Positions 19,271 through 30,895 of a DNA stretch of 64,000 nucleotides are shown one piece after another (positions within the stretch are counted from its first letter, which is position 1; every line of letters begins with the position of its first letter). A model generated the notes under the pieces. The model was given only the letters and a program-made list of their open reading frames with translations. It was not told the origin of the DNA and did no database searches. Origin of the DNA: Pseudomonadota bacterium (GTDB taxonomy: Bacteria; Pseudomonadota; Gammaproteobacteria; Steroidobacterales; Steroidobacteraceae); contig JAFEDR010000010.1 of assembly GCA_018241525.1 (NCBI GenBank), positions 434,001 through 498,000 on the forward strand, in the 5' to 3' direction. Both the position numbers and the translations under genes were made by a program.

Positions 19271-20077
19271 ATGCTGCGCCGCTACGAACACCCCGCCGTG
19301 ACCCCTAAGACGCCCTCCGAGCAGGCCGCGATGCGGCTCGCCGGCAAGCTGACCGCGGACGTGCTCGACATGATCGGGGCCCACGTGCAACCCGGCATCA
19401 CGACCGATGAACTCGACCGGATCTGCCACGACTACATCGTCAACGTGCAGCAGGCCGTGCCGGCCCCGCTCGGCTACAAGGGATTCCCGAAGTCGATCTG
19501 CACCTCGGTCAACCACGTCGTCTGTCACGGTATCCCGGGCGACAAGCGCCTGAAGGCCGGCGACATCGTCAACATCGACGTCACGGTCATCAAGGACGGC
19601 TGGCACGGCGACTCGAGCCGCATGTACAGCGTCGGCACCCCGTCGGTCCAGGCCAAGCGGCTGATGGACACGTGCCGCGAGGCGCTGTGGCTCGGCATCC
19701 GCAGCGTGCGACCGGGCCTGCGCCTCGGTGACCTCGGCCACCGGATCCAGACCTTCGTCGAGGGGCGCGGCTACTCGGTCGTGCGCGAATACTGCGGTCA
19801 CGGCATCGGCCGGGTGTTCCACGACGACCCGCAGGTGCTGCACTACGGCGACCCGGGCACCGGCCAGGAGCTGGTCGAGGGCATGACCTTCACGATCGAG
19901 CCGATGGTCAACGCCGGCAAGCGCCACGTCCGGCCGCTGCCGGACGGCTGGACCGTGGTCACCAAGGACCACTCGCTGTCGGCGCAGTGGGAGCACACGG
20001 TGCTGGTCACCGCGGACGGCGTCGAGGTCCTCACGCTCGGTGCCGGCGAGCGCGATCCCGCGAGCGGCGCCGCCTGA
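19271..20077 (+). CDS. map: Type I methionine aminopeptidase
   Basis: Map removes the initiator methionine from nascent proteins. The 268-residue product has the pita-bread fold metal ligands in order: HGIPGD (the active-site His, about 80), NIDVTVIKDGWHGDSS (two Asp, about 98-110), GHGIGRVFHDDP (His, about 172), TIEPMV (Glu, about 208) and QWEHTVLV (Glu, about 238). The start is uncertain: ATG at 19271 or GTG at 19298. The latter would begin VTPKTPSEQAAMR, more like the usual N-terminus, and neither has a good ribosome-binding site. It is divergent from rpsB and followed 4 nt later by glnD, as in E. coli. Confidence 0.97.
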   Translation: MLRRYEHPAVTPKTPSEQAAMRLAGKLTADVLDMIGAHVQPGITTDELDRICHDYIVNVQQAVPAPLGYKGFPKSICTSVNHVVCHGIPGDKRLKAGDIVNIDVTVIKDGWHGDSSRMYSVGTPSVQAKRLMDTCREALWLGIRSVRPGLRLGDLGHRIQTFVEGRGYSVVREYCGHGIGRVFHDDPQVLHYGDPGTGQELVEGMTFTIEPMVNAGKRHVRPLPDGWTVVTKDHSLSAQWEHTVLVTADGVEVLTLGAGERDPASGAA

Positions 20078-20081
20078 GCCG

Positions 20082-22793
20082 GTGAACATCGAGCCGATCT
20101 CGGCCGACTTCGACGACCTCGACGCCACGCCGCCCCCGGTCTCGTGGGCCGCCCTGCCGCGCTACTCGGAGCGCGTGGCGGCGATCACGCTTGCCGTGCC
20201 GGCCGAGGCGATCGCGGCCTTCCGCGCAGTGCTCGAGGAAGCCCACGGCGACTTGAAGGCCCGCTTCGTCGCCGACGAGCCGGTCGAGCACCTGGTTCGC
20301 GACCGCGCCCGGCTCGTCGACCTCGTGCTGACGCGCGCCTGGCGCCTGCACGCCGGCGCGTTCCGCGAGCAGCTTGCGCTGGTGGCGGTCGGCGGCTACG
20401 GCCGCGGCGAGCTGCATCCGTGCTCCGACATCGACGTGATGGTGCTGCTGCCGAAGAGCGAAGGCTCGCCGTGGCAGGCCGACCTCGAGCGCTTCCTGAC
20501 CTTCCTGTGGGACATCGGCCTCGAGGTCGGTCACAGCGTGCGCACGATCGACGACTGCCAGCGCGAGAGCCTGGCCGACATCTCGGTCGCGACCACGCTG
20601 CTCGAGGCTCGCCTGCTGGACGGGCCCGAGCCGCTGTTCGCGGCGATGAAGAAGGCGCTCGCACCCGACCACATCTGGAGCGCGGCGGAGTTCTACGAGG
20701 GCAAGGTCGCCGAGCAGCAGCAGCGCCACCTGCGCTTCCATGACACCGCCTACAACCTCGAGCCGAACGTCAAGGCGAGCCCGGGCGGGCTGCGCGACAT
20801 CCAGACCATCGCCTGGGTCGCGAAGCGCCACTTCGGCTGCGAAACGCTCGATGAGCTGGTCGGCCACGGCTTCCTGACGCGCGCCGAACTGCGCAAGCTC
20901 AAGAGCGCGCTCGGCTTCCTGTGGAAGATCCGCTTCGCGCTGCACGTTCTGACCGGCCGGCGCGAGGACCGGCTGCTGTTCGATCACCAGATCCGCCTGG
21001 CGCACGAGTTTGGCTACGAGGATGCGACCTACACGCTCGCGGTCGAGCAGTTCATGCAGCGCTACTACCGCACCGTCATGGACATCCAGCGCCTCAACGA
21101 GCTGCTGCTGCAGGTGTTCTCGGAAGCGATCGCCGCGCCGCCGCCGGCCCTGCCGCTGCCGCTGACGCCGCGCTTCCAGGTGCGCAACGACTACCTCGAG
21201 GCGGTCAGCGACGACGTCTTCATGCGCACGCCGTCGGCGATGCTCGAGCTCTTCCAGGTGCTGTGCCAGAACCCGGAGCTCAAGGGCGTCCGTGCCGCGA
21301 CCATCCGCAGCCTGCAGAAGCACCTGTGGCTGATCGACGAGGAGTTCCGCCAGAACCCGCGCCACCACCGGTTGTTCCTCGAGATCCTGCGCGAGCCCGA
21401 GGGCGTGACCCGCGCCTTCCGCCGCATGAACCTGTACGGCGTGCTCGGCCGCTACATTCCCGCCTTCGGCCGCATCGTCGGCCGGATGCAGTACGACCTG
21501 TTCCACGCCTACACCGTCGACGCGCACACGCTGTTCGTGGTCAGGAACCTGCGGCGCTTCGCGCTCGAGCGCTTCGACCACGAGTTCCCGAAGATGGCGG
21601 CGCTGTTCCGCACGCTGCCGCGGCCGGAGATCGCCTACCTGGCGGCGCTGTTCCACGACATCGCCAAGGGCCGCGGCGGCGATCACTCCGAGCTCGGCGC
21701 CGTCGACGCCGAGGCGTTCTGCCTCGAGCAGGGTCTGTCGCGCTACGACGCGCGGCTGGTCGCGTGGCTGGTGCGCCACCACCTGCTGCTGTCGGTGACT
21801 GCCCAGAAGCAGGACATCACCGATCCCGAGGTCGTCAACGAGTTCGCGCGCCGGGTCGGCGACCCGACTCACCTCGACTACCTGTACGTGCTGACGGTCG
21901 CCGACGTGCGCGGCACGAACCCGAAGCTGTGGAACACCTGGAAGGCGTCGCTGTTCGAGGAGTTCTACGAACGCACGCGCCGCGCGCTGCGCCGCGGCCT
22001 CGAGAGCCCGCTCGGCGAGGCGGAGCTGATCGCCGAGACGCAGACCGAGGCGCGCGAGATCCTGGCCCGCGACGGCGTGCCCGCCTCGGAGATCGAGCGC
22101 GTCTGGAAGGGCCTGACCGGCGCGTACTTCCTGCGCCACACCGCCGAGGAGATCGCCTGGCACACCTCGCTGCTCGCCGGCCGCGACCCGTTCGACGAGG
22201 AGCCGCTGGTCGCGGTCCGCCAGGAGACCGCGCGCGGCGGCACGGCGATCTTCAGCTACACGCAGCGCCGCCAGCACAGCTTTGCGCGCGCGACCGCCGT
22301 GCTCGACCAGATGGGCCTGACGATCCTCGACGCGCGCATCACCCCGACCGCCAACGGCTTCAGCGTCGAGACCTACCTCGTGCTCGAGGACACCGGCGGC
22401 GCGATCAGCGACCGCACCCGCATCCACGAGATCGAGCAGGGCCTGCTGCGCAGCCTGCGCGACGATGCCGGCACCTCGATCACCGTGACGCGCCGGGCAC
22501 CTCGGCAGGTGCGGATGTTCACCACCGCGACCCAGATCGCCTTCAGCGATGACGAACGCAACCGGCGCACGGTGCTCGAGCTGGTGGCCTCCGACCGCCC
22601 GGGCCTGCTGTCCGAGGTCGGCAAGGTCTTCATGCGCGAACGCGTGCAGCTGCTCGGCGCGCGCATCGTCACGGTCGGCGAGCGCGCCGAGGACGTCTTC
22701 TACGTCGCCGACGGCGAGGGCCGGCCGCTCGACCCGCCGTCGCGGCAGCGCCTCGAGGCGGCGCTGCGCGGCGCGCTCGACGCGCGCGGCTGA
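20082..22793 (+). CDS. glnD: Bifunctional uridylyltransferase/uridylyl-removing enzyme GlnD
   Basis: GlnD senses glutamine and uridylylates or deuridylylates PII. With the GTG at 20082 (VNIEPISADFDDL) it has 903 residues (E. coli 890). The nucleotidyltransferase motif VGGYGRGELHPCSDIDV is at about 102-118, the HD domain (ALFHDIAKGRGGDHSELG) at about 522, and two ACT domains fill the C-terminus (about 715-903; the second begins VLELVASDRPGLLSEVG). The GTG lies 4 nt after the map stop. The open frame reaches 20040 inside map. Confidence 0.97.
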   Translation: MNIEPISADFDDLDATPPPVSWAALPRYSERVAAITLAVPAEAIAAFRAVLEEAHGDLKARFVADEPVEHLVRDRARLVDLVLTRAWRLHAGAFREQLALVAVGGYGRGELHPCSDIDVMVLLPKSEGSPWQADLERFLTFLWDIGLEVGHSVRTIDDCQRESLADISVATTLLEARLLDGPEPLFAAMKKALAPDHIWSAAEFYEGKVAEQQQRHLRFHDTAYNLEPNVKASPGGLRDIQTIAWVAKRHFGCETLDELVGHGFLTRAELRKLKSALGFLWKIRFALHVLTGRREDRLLFDHQIRLAHEFGYEDATYTLAVEQFMQRYYRTVMDIQRLNELLLQVFSEAIAAPPPALPLPLTPRFQVRNDYLEAVSDDVFMRTPSAMLELFQVLCQNPELKGVRAATIRSLQKHLWLIDEEFRQNPRHHRLFLEILREPEGVTRAFRRMNLYGVLGRYIPAFGRIVGRMQYDLFHAYTVDAHTLFVVRNLRRFALERFDHEFPKMAALFRTLPRPEIAYLAALFHDIAKGRGGDHSELGAVDAEAFCLEQGLSRYDARLVAWLVRHHLLLSVTAQKQDITDPEVVNEFARRVGDPTHLDYLYVLTVADVRGTNPKLWNTWKASLFEEFYERTRRALRRGLESPLGEAELIAETQTEAREILARDGVPASEIERVWKGLTGAYFLRHTAEEIAWHTSLLAGRDPFDEEPLVAVRQETARGGTAIFSYTQRRQHSFARATAVLDQMGLTILDARITPTANGFSVETYLVLEDTGGAISDRTRIHEIEQGLLRSLRDDAGTSITVTRRAPRQVRMFTTATQIAFSDDERNRRTVLELVASDRPGLLSEVGKVFMRERVQLLGARIVTVGERAEDVFYVADGEGRPLDPPSRQRLEAALRGALDARG

Positions 22794-22801
22794 GAACGCC
22801 G

Positions 22802-23997
22802 ATGCATCCGGGGCTGACGCGGCTGCAGCCGTATCCGTTCGAGCGCCTGCAGCGCCTGATCGCCGGCGTCGAGCCGCCGGCGGACCGCCGTCCCATCCTG
22901 CTGTCGATCGGCGAGCCTAAGCACGCGCCACCACCCGTGCTCGTGGCCGCGCTCGGCGCTGCGCTCGGCTCGCTCGGCACCTACCCGGCGACCGCCGGGT
23001 TGCCCGAGTTCCGGCGCGCGGCCGCCGGCTGGCTCGAGCGCCGCTACGGCCTCGGCGGCGCGGTCGATCCGGATCGCATGGTGCTGCCGGTCAACGGCAC
23101 GCGCGAGGCGCTGTTCTCGATCGCGCAGGCGCTCGTCGACCCGCGCGAGCGGCCGTTCGTCGCGATGCCGAACCCCTGCTACCAGATCTACGAGGGCGCG
23201 GCGATCCTCGCTGGCGCGGCGCCGCTGCACCTGCCGCCGCTGCGGCCCGGCGAGGCGGCCGGGGCGCTGCGCGAGGTGCCGGCCGAGGTCTGGTCGCGCT
23301 GCGCACTCCTTTATTTATGCTACCCGGACAACCCGACCGGCGCCGTGCCGCCGGCGGCCGCCTTCGAGGCCGCGCTCGAACTCGCCCGCGAGCATGGCTT
23401 CGTGCTCGCCGCCGACGAGTGCTACGCGGACATCTACCTCGACGAGGCGTCCCCGCCGACCGGGTTCCTGCCGGCTTCGCGCCGGCTCGGCCGGCCGGAC
23501 TTCGAGAACCTCGTCGTCTTCCACAGCCTGTCGAAGCGCTCGAGTGCGCCAGGGCTGCGCTCCGGCTTCGTGGCCGGCGACCCGCGGCTGATCGAGCGCT
23601 ACCGCCTGTATCGCACCTACCATGGCTGTGCCCTGCCGGTGCACGTGCAGCAGGCGAGCATCGCGGCCTGGAACGACGACGCGCATGCCGCCGCCAACCG
23701 CGCTCTGTACCGCGCCAAGTTCGACGCGGTCCTGCCGATCCTGGCGCCGGTCCTGCCCGTCACCCGCCCGGCCGGCGGCTTCTACCTCTGGCCGGACGTC
23801 GGCGGCGACGACGAGGCGTTTGCGCGCGAGCTCTACGCGCGCGAGCACGTGCTCGTGCTGCCGGGGAGCTACCTCGGCCGCGACGCCGGGGCCGGCAATC
23901 CCGGCCGGGGCCGCGTGCGCATCTCGCTGGTCGCGCCGCTCGCCGAGTGCGTCGAGGCCGCCCACCGCATCCGCCGTCACCTCGAGAGCCGAACCGC

Positions 23998-24001
<4 letters not shown>
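22802..24001 (+). CDS. dapC: Succinyldiaminopimelate transaminase
   Basis: DapC is a PLP enzyme that converts N-succinyl-2-amino-6-oxopimelate to N-succinyl-LL-diaminopimelate in lysine and peptidoglycan precursor synthesis. The 399-residue class I/II aminotransferase has [12 protein letters not shown] near residue 170, ADECYADIY near 204, and the PLP lysine in [16 protein letters not shown] near 245. The C-terminal arginine lies in RGRVRISLV. The ATG start follows glnD by 8 nt and the stop overlaps dapD. The neighbour dapD and the specific N-terminus ([12 protein letters not shown]) support DapC over other family members. Confidence 0.93.
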
Positions 24002-24819
<818 letters not shown>

Positions 24820-24825
24820 GGCGGC

Positions 24826-25758
24826 TCAGGCGGCCGCGACGATCGCCACCACCACGAGCGCACCGACGCCGAGGCTGACCCGGTCGCGGAACGCGAACAC
24901 GATCGGGTCGTCGTGCATCTGGCCGCGGCTGGTCAGGAGCCAGGTGCGGCTCACCCAGTAGAGGAACAGCGGGCACAGCGTCCACAGCCGGCGCGGGTGG
25001 GCATACAGCGAGATCGCGTCGGCGCTGTTGATGTAGAGCGCCAGCACCAGCACCGCCAGGTAGCCCGCGGCCGTGCCGAGGCCGTAGAGCGCGGCGAAGT
25101 CGTCGTGCAGGTAGCCGCGGCCGGCCAGCGTGCCGTCCTCGCCGCGCGGCACCGCCTGCATTTCGGCGCAGCGCTTGACGAGCGCGAGGCTCAGGAAGAT
25201 GAACATGGCGAAGGCCAGCAGCCAGAACGACGGCTCGACCGCGACCGCGTCGGCGCCGGCCAGCATGCGCACGGTGTAGAGGCCCGACAGCACCAGCACG
25301 TCGAGTACCGGCACGCGCTTCAGGCGCCAGCTGTAGAGCACCGTGCCGAGGTAGTAGGCGGCGAGGCCGGCCAGGAAGCGGCCGCCGAGCGCGACCCCGA
25401 GTGCCAGCGAGCCGAGCGCCAGCACGGCTGCGCCGATGCGGCCGTGGCCGGGGTCGAGCAGCCCGCTCGCGAACGGCCGGTGACGCTTGCGCGGGTGCTG
25501 CCGGTCCGCCACCACGTCCGCGACGTCGTTCGTCAGGTAGGCGCTCGAGGCGGCGAGGCAGAACGCGCCGAAGGCGATTCCCGCCCGCAGCAAGAGGTCG
25601 GGGTCGCGGAACGCGTGCGCCGCCGCCAGCGGCACCAGCACCAGCAGGTTCTTGACCCACTGGTAGGGACGCAGCGCCCGCAACCAGCCGCGCAGGACCG
25701 CCGCCGGCCCGTCGTGCCGCCCGCCCCCGCCCCCTGCCGTCGTGCCGTGCCGCCCCAT
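24826..25758 (-). CDS. UbiA-family prenyltransferase (decaprenyl-phosphate phosphoribosyltransferase-like)
   Basis: This is an integral membrane prenyltransferase. The ATG at 25758 gives 310 residues with about eight or nine hydrophobic segments. The N-terminal [19 protein letters not shown] and the aspartate-rich [20 protein letters not shown] near residue 85 are typical of the UbiA subgroup that includes phosphoribosyl transferases acting on polyprenyl phosphate. A second acidic cluster is around YLHDDFAAL. It is not the ubiquinone UbiA, and it lacks the HAD domain that some members carry. It is divergent from gmd (114 nt), so a role in lipid-linked sugar synthesis is plausible but inferred. 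Confidence 0.8.
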   Translation of the reverse strand: MGRHGTTAGGGGGRHDGPAAVLRGWLRALRPYQWVKNLLVLVPLAAAHAFRDPDLLLRAGIAFGAFCLAASSAYLTNDVADVVADRQHPRKRHRPFASGLLDPGHGRIGAAVLALGSLALGVALGGRFLAGLAAYYLGTVLYSWRLKRVPVLDVLVLSGLYTVRMLAGADAVAVEPSFWLLAFAMFIFLSLALVKRCAEMQAVPRGEDGTLAGRGYLHDDFAALYGLGTAAGYLAVLVLALYINSADAISLYAHPRRLWTLCPLFLYWVSRTWLLTSRGQMHDDPIVFAFRDRVSLGVGALVVVAIVAAA

Positions 25759-25872
25759 GCGGGCCGATGGTATCGGAACCCGGCCACCGGCCGCAGCGGC
25801 GCGTCGCGAGATTGCAATGTAGCCGTGCCGATAATGCCGACCCGCCCGGGCGGCGGCGACGGGGAGTGACAC

Positions 25873-26964
25873 GTGACGAGACGGCGCGCGCTGATCACCG
25901 GCGTGACCGGGCAGGACGGCTCCTACCTGGCCGAGTTCCTGCTCGCGAAGGGCTACGACGTGCACGGCATCAAGCGCCGGGCCTCGTCCTTCAACACCGA
26001 CCGCATCGACCACCTCTACCAGGACCCGCACGACTCCGACGTCCGCTTCCGCCTTCACTACGGCGATCTGACCGACGCAACCAACCTGATCCGCATCGTC
26101 CAGGAAGTGCAGCCGGACGAGATCTACAACCTCGGCGCACAGAGCCACGTTGCCGTGTCCTTCGAGTCGGCCGAGTACACCGCCAACGCCGATGCGCTCG
26201 GCACGCTACGGCTGCTCGAGGCGATCCGGATCCTGAAGCTCGAGCAGCGCACCCGCCTCTACCAGGCCGGGACCTCCGAGATGTACGGACTGGTGCGCGA
26301 GTCGCCGCAGCGGGAGTCGACGCCGTTCTACCCGCGCTCGCCCTATGGCGTCGCGAAGGTCTACGCCTACTGGATCGCCGTGAACTACCGCGAGTCGTAC
26401 GGCATCTACGCAGCCAACGGCATCCTGTTCAACCACGAGTCGCCAGTGCGCGGCGAGACCTTCGTGTCGCGCAAGATCACGCGTGGACTCGCCCGCATCC
26501 ACGTCGGCCTCGACGACTGCCTGTACCTCGGCAATCTCGACGCTCGCCGCGACTGGGGTCATGCGCGCGACTACGTCGAAGCGCAGTGGCTGATCCTGCA
26601 GCAGCCGGAACCGGGCGACTTCGTGATCGCGACCGGGCGCCAGCACACGGTACGCGAGTGTGTGGCGCTCGCCGGCAGCCGGCTCGGCATGCGCATCGAG
26701 TTCCGAGGCCGCGGCGTCGACGAGGTCGGGGTGGACGCCAAATCCGGTCGCACCGTGGTGCGCGTCGACGCGCGCTACTTCCGCCCGGCCGAGGTCGAGA
26801 CCCTGCTCGGCGACGCCCAGAAGGCGCGCACCCAGCTCGGCTGGCAGCCGCGCATCTCCTTCGAACGGCTCATCGACGAGATGGTCGACCAGGACCTGGC
26901 GCTCGCCGAGCGCGACTCGGCCCTGCGCCGGCAGGGGTACCGGATCGCCAGCGTCCGCGAATGA
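25873..26964 (+). CDS. gmd: GDP-mannose 4,6-dehydratase
   Basis: Gmd makes GDP-4-keto-6-deoxymannose, the precursor of GDP-fucose, GDP-rhamnose and related sugars. The 363-residue product starts at a GTG with GGGGAG 6 nt upstream. Seen motifs are the NAD(P) loop [15 protein letters not shown] (about 9-23), [19 protein letters not shown] (about 83-101), and the catalytic YxxxK in [11 protein letters not shown] (about 157-167) with the TSEMYG element (about 134). It overlaps fcl as ATGA. The sugar could serve lipopolysaccharide or the exopolysaccharide locus at the right end of the window. Confidence 0.97.
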   Translation: MTRRRALITGVTGQDGSYLAEFLLAKGYDVHGIKRRASSFNTDRIDHLYQDPHDSDVRFRLHYGDLTDATNLIRIVQEVQPDEIYNLGAQSHVAVSFESAEYTANADALGTLRLLEAIRILKLEQRTRLYQAGTSEMYGLVRESPQRESTPFYPRSPYGVAKVYAYWIAVNYRESYGIYAANGILFNHESPVRGETFVSRKITRGLARIHVGLDDCLYLGNLDARRDWGHARDYVEAQWLILQQPEPGDFVIATGRQHTVRECVALAGSRLGMRIEFRGRGVDEVGVDAKSGRTVVRVDARYFRPAEVETLLGDAQKARTQLGWQPRISFERLIDEMVDQDLALAERDSALRRQGYRIASVRE

Positions 26965-27914
26965 GCGCGCGCCCGCCGGACCCCGGCAAGACCTTCGTCG
27001 CCGGCCACCGCGGCCTCGTTGGCAGCGCGATCCTGCGGGCGCTGGCGGCGGACGGGCGGCCGGCGCCGCTGGTCCGCGAGCGCGCCGAGCTCGACCTCAC
27101 CGACCAGGCGGCGGTCGAACGCTTCTTCGCGGCCGAGCGCCCGGCACTCGTCTATCTCGCGGCGGCGCGGGTCGGTGGCATCCGCGCCAATGACCAGTAC
27201 CCGGCGGAGTTCATCTACAGCAACCTCGCGGTGACCACCAACGTCGTGCACGCCGCCTGGCGCCACGGCGTCCGCAAGCTGCTCTACCTCGGCTCGAGCT
27301 GCATCTATCCGCGACTCGCGCCGCAGCCGATGCGAGAGGAGCACATCCTGTCGGGCCCGCTAGAGCCGACCAACCAGTGGTACGCGATCGCCAAGATCGC
27401 CGGCATCAAGATGTGCCAGGCGTACCGCCGCCAGTACGGCTTCAACGCGATCTCGCTGATGCCGACCAACCTGTACGGTCCCGGCGACAACTTCTCGCTC
27501 GAGAACTCGCACGTGCTGCCGGCGCTGATCCGGCGCTTCCACGACGCCAAGCTCGGCCGCCAGCCGGAGGTCGTGATCTGGGGCAGCGGCACGCCGCGCC
27601 GCGAGTTCCTGCACGTCGACGACCTGGCCGCCGCAGCGCTGCACCTGATGGACGTCTACGACGGCGAGGACATCGTCAACGTCGGCACCGGCAGCGACGT
27701 CTCGATTGCCGAGCTCGCCGCCGCGGTACGCAGCGCGGTCGACTACCCCGGCGAGCTGCGCTTCGACCCGACCCGGCCCGACGGCACGCCGCGCAAGCTC
27801 CTGGACGTGAGCCGCCTGCACGCCCTCGGCTGGCGACACCGGATCGAGCTCGACCGCGGCATCCGCACGACCTACGACTGGTACCGCGCGCACCAGCACG
27901 AGGCCCGCCACTGA
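26961..27914 (+). CDS. fcl: GDP-L-fucose synthase
   Basis: Fcl epimerises and reduces GDP-4-keto-6-deoxymannose to GDP-L-fucose. The ATG at 26961 gives 317 residues. The NADP motif is [14 protein letters not shown] near residue 15, with [19 protein letters not shown] near 68, [14 protein letters not shown] near 107 and the catalytic [17 protein letters not shown] near 136. It is coupled to gmd by an ATGA overlap and converges on phoU across 19 nt. Confidence 0.96.
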   Translation: MSARPPDPGKTFVAGHRGLVGSAILRALAADGRPAPLVRERAELDLTDQAAVERFFAAERPALVYLAAARVGGIRANDQYPAEFIYSNLAVTTNVVHAAWRHGVRKLLYLGSSCIYPRLAPQPMREEHILSGPLEPTNQWYAIAKIAGIKMCQAYRRQYGFNAISLMPTNLYGPGDNFSLENSHVLPALIRRFHDAKLGRQPEVVIWGSGTPRREFLHVDDLAAAALHLMDVYDGEDIVNVGTGSDVSIAELAAAVRSAVDYPGELRFDPTRPDGTPRKLLDVSRLHALGWRHRIELDRGIRTTYDWYRAHQHEARH

Positions 27915-27933
27915 GGCGGGCACGCGGCGGCGC

Positions 27934-28680
27934 TCAGCCCTGGCCGAGCGCCCGCGGATCCCGCTGCGGTAGCGCGCCAGCGCCGATGAGCAGCCCGGGT
28001 GCCGGCGCGGCCGCCGCCGGCTCGTCGCGCCGCACGAGCCGTGGCACGCTGCCCGCGATGTTGCGCGCGTGGTCGCCGACGCGTTCCAGCGCCTTCAGCA
28101 CGAACACCGTCTGGATCGTGCTGGCGAGGTGGCGCTGGTCCTCCATCACGTAGGTGACGAGCTCGCGCAACGCCAGCTGGAATTCGGAGTCGACCTCGGC
28201 GTCGCGATGCGCGACCGTAAGCGCACGCTCAACATCGACGCGGTCGAAGCAATCGAGTGCGTCGCGCAGCATCGCCACCGCCAGCCGGCCCATCTTGCGC
28301 ACGTCGTTGTAGAAGCGCTGCAGCGGCAGCCCGTCACGACCGGCGTCGAGCTCGAGCGTCAGCTTGGCGATCTTGCGCGCCGCATTACCCACCCGCTCGA
28401 GGTCCGTCGCGACGCGGCCGATGGTCAGGATCGCGCGCAGGTCGCTCGCGACCGGCTGGCGCCGCGCGATCAGCGCCACGATCTCCTCCTCGACGCCGCG
28501 CGCCGCGGTGACGACCTGGGCGTTGCGCGAGATCACCTCGCGGGCAGCCTCCTCGTCGTCGCGGGTCAGCGCGCGCACCGCGCGCTGCACCTGGTCGATT
28601 GCGATGCCGCCCATCGCCAGCACCTGGATCCGCAGATTCAGGATGTCCGCATCGAAGGTCCGAACGATGTGCCCTTCCAC
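27934..28680 (-). CDS. phoU: Phosphate transport regulator PhoU (first copy)
   Basis: PhoU links the Pst transporter to the PhoR sensor and restrains the Pho regulon and phosphate uptake. With the GTG at 28680 the product is 248 residues of two PhoU three-helix repeats; the metal-site-like signatures are RVATDLERVGNAARKIAKL (about 90) and KALERVGDHARNIAG (about 200). It starts 14 nt after pstB, the classical pst operon position. The last about 28 residues (Ala/Pro rich) extend past the usual end. It differs clearly from the second PhoU at 34992-35717. Confidence 0.93.
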   Translation of the reverse strand: MEGHIVRTFDADILNLRIQVLAMGGIAIDQVQRAVRALTRDDEEAAREVISRNAQVVTAARGVEEEIVALIARRQPVASDLRAILTIGRVATDLERVGNAARKIAKLTLELDAGRDGLPLQRFYNDVRKMGRLAVAMLRDALDCFDRVDVERALTVAHRDAEVDSEFQLALRELVTYVMEDQRHLASTIQTVFVLKALERVGDHARNIAGSVPRLVRRDEPAAAAPAPGLLIGAGALPQRDPRALGQG

Positions 28681-28694
28681 GGCAGCCCCCCGCC

Positions 28695-29582
28695 TCAGCC
28701 GAACCGGCCCGTGATGTAGTCCTCGGTGAGCTTGTGGCCCGGGTTGGTGAAGATCTGCTCGGTCGGGCCGACCTCGATCAGGTCGCCGAGGTGGAAATAG
28801 GCGGTGCGCTGCGAGACGCGCGCCGCCTGCTGCATGTTGTGGGTCACGATGACGATCGTGTAGTTCTGGCGCAGCTCGTCGATCAGGTCTTCGATGCGCG
28901 CGGTCGCGATCGGGTCGAGCGCCGAGCACGGCTCGTCCATCAGGATGACCTCGGGGTCCACCGCGATCGCGCGTGCGATGCACAAGCGCTGCTGCTGGCC
29001 GCCGGACAGGCTGGTGCCCGAGTGATCGAGCCGGTCCTTGACCTCCTCCCACAGGCCCGCCTTCTGCAGCGAGGTCTGCACGATCTCGTCGAGGTCGGCG
29101 CGGCTCGCGACCAGTCCGTGGATCCGCGGTCCGTAGGCGATGTTCTCGTAGATCGACTTCGGGAACGGGTTGGGCTTCTGGAACACCATGCCGACGCGCG
29201 CCCGCAGCTGCACGACGTCCTGCTGGCGATCGTAGATGTCCTCGCCGTCGAGGGTGATGCTGCCGGTGATGCGCGCGGCCTCGATGGTGTCGTTCATGCG
29301 GTTCAGCGAGCGCAGGAACGTCGACTTGCCGCAGCCGGACGGACCGATCAGCGCGATCACGGCGTTGCGGCCGATATCGAGGCTGACGTCCTTGATCGCG
29401 TGCTTGTCGCCGTAGTAGACGTTCACGGCGCGGGCGCTCATCACCGGGTTCGGCACCACCACTTCGCCGACGGTGCGCGTCGTGAAGCCGGCCTGCGCGC
29501 CGGAAGCCGGCACCGCCGTCAGCGAGGTGCGCACCGCCGCGCTCGAGGTGTTGTCGCCCATGGTCGCCATTTCCGTAGACAC
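28695..29582 (-). CDS. pstB: Phosphate ABC transporter ATP-binding protein PstB
   Basis: PstB powers high-affinity phosphate uptake. It has Walker [10 protein letters not shown], the Q-loop in VFQKPNPFP, the ABC signature LSGGQQQRL and Walker B ILMDEP followed by the H-loop in VTHNMQQA. I prefer the GTG at 29582, which has AAGGGG 7 nt upstream and overlaps no other frame; it gives 295 residues. The in-frame ATG codons at 29570 and 29561 are alternatives. About 45 residues precede the ABC core ([16 protein letters not shown]), longer than in E. coli. It lies 11 nt after pstA. Confidence 0.96.
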   Translation of the reverse strand: MSTEMATMGDNTSSAAVRTSLTAVPASGAQAGFTTRTVGEVVVPNPVMSARAVNVYYGDKHAIKDVSLDIGRNAVIALIGPSGCGKSTFLRSLNRMNDTIEAARITGSITLDGEDIYDRQQDVVQLRARVGMVFQKPNPFPKSIYENIAYGPRIHGLVASRADLDEIVQTSLQKAGLWEEVKDRLDHSGTSLSGGQQQRLCIARAIAVDPEVILMDEPCSALDPIATARIEDLIDELRQNYTIVIVTHNMQQAARVSQRTAYFHLGDLIEVGPTEQIFTNPGHKLTEDYITGRFG

Positions 29583-29593
29583 GATGATACCCC

Positions 29594-30895
29594 TTACCAA
29601 CGTCGCTCGAAGCGGCTGCGCAGGAAGACCGCAGCCGCATTCATGATCAGCAGGAAGGCCAGCAGCACGATGATGGCCCCGGAGGTGCGCTCGACGAAGG
29701 CACGCTCCGGGCTGCTCGACCACAGATAGACCTGCACCGGCAGCACGGTCGCCGCGCTCGACAGCGACTTCGGCACGTCGGCCACGAACGCCACCATGCC
29801 GATCATCAGCAGCGGCGCGCTCTCGCCGAGCGCCCGCGCCATGCCGATGATCGCGCCGGTCAGCATGCCCGGCATCGCCAGCGGCAGCACGTGATGCAGC
29901 ATGGTCTGCACGCGCGAGGCGCCCATGCCGAGCGCCGCCTCGCGGATCGACGGCGGCACGGCCTTCAGCGCCGCGCGGCTCGTGATGATGATCGTCGGCA
30001 GCGTCATCAGCGTCAGCACCAGCCCGCCGACCAGCGGCGCCGAGCGCGGCAGGCCGAAGAACTGGATGAACATCGCGAGCCCGAGCAGGCCGAAGACGAT
30101 CGACGGCACGGCAGCGAGGTTGTTGATGTTGACCTCGATCAGGTCGGTGAAGCGGCTGCGCTTTGCGAATTCCTCGAGGTAGACCGCCGCCGCCACGCCG
30201 ATCGGGAACGACAGCCCCAGCGTGACCACCAGCGTGAAGAACGAGCCGACCACCGCGCCCCAGACGCCCGCCTGCTCGGGCTCGCGGGAATCGCCGTTGC
30301 GGAAGAAGGCGACGTTGAAGCGCGTCTCCAGGCGGTGCTCGGCCCGCAACCGGTCGACCCAGCCAATGGCCTGGTCGTCGATGTTGCGCTGCGACTCCGG
30401 CAGCGAGCGGTCGACCTCGCCCTTCGCGAGCAGGTCGACCTGGTCCTTCGCGAGCAGCCAGACGCTCTCGCGCTTGCCGATGCGCCCCGGGTCGCTGAGC
30501 ACCCGGTTGCGCAGCGTCAGGTCCGCGCCGCTGCTGATGAGCGCATAGAGCTTGCGTAGCTCCGCCCGTTCGGTGACCTCCGGAAAGCGTTCGCGCAGCG
30601 CCGCCTTGATGAGCGCCTGGTAGTCCGCCGACTCGAGGTCGGCCGTGGCGCGCTTGCCCTCGGGGTCCAGCAGCTCGGCGCTGTAGTCGACGTCGAGCTG
30701 CACGTAAGTCTGCAGGAATGCCGGGTAGCCCTTCGAGATGATCGTGTAGAAGACGAACACCACGAACAGCAGGCCGATGGCGACCGCGCCGATGCCGTAG
30801 GCGCGGAAGCGCCGCTCGGCGCGGTAGCGCCGCCGCAGCGAGGCCGCGACCCGGTCGCGGGTACGGGCACGCGGCGTCAGGTCCGGCTCACTCAT
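29594..30895 (-). CDS. pstA: Phosphate ABC transporter permease PstA
   Basis: PstA is one of the two membrane subunits of the phosphate transporter. The product is 433 residues, longer than E. coli PstA (296). The extra part is an N-terminal membrane segment (about 35-52) and a soluble, presumably periplasmic domain (about 60-215), as in the DUF3333-type PstA of many proteobacteria. The core has six hydrophobic segments and the EAA-type loop [21 protein letters not shown] (about 315-335). Its ATG overlaps the pstC stop by 8 nt. Confidence 0.96.
   Translation of the reverse strand: MSEPDLTPRARTRDRVAASLRRRYRAERRFRAYGIGAVAIGLLFVVFVFYTIISKGYPAFLQTYVQLDVDYSAELLDPEGKRATADLESADYQALIKAALRERFPEVTERAELRKLYALISSGADLTLRNRVLSDPGRIGKRESVWLLAKDQVDLLAKGEVDRSLPESQRNIDDQAIGWVDRLRAEHRLETRFNVAFFRNGDSREPEQAGVWGAVVGSFFTLVVTLGLSFPIGVAAAVYLEEFAKRSRFTDLIEVNINNLAAVPSIVFGLLGLAMFIQFFGLPRSAPLVGGLVLTLMTLPTIIITSRAALKAVPPSIREAALGMGASRVQTMLHHVLPLAMPGMLTGAIIGMARALGESAPLLMIGMVAFVADVPKSLSSAATVLPVQVYLWSSSPERAFVERTSGAIIVLLAFLLIMNAAAVFLRSRFERRW

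Noticed and set aside
20031..22427. A roughly 800-codon minus-strand open frame antisense to glnD
   Set aside because: Shadow frame with no recognisable domain; glnD on the plus strand is unequivocal.
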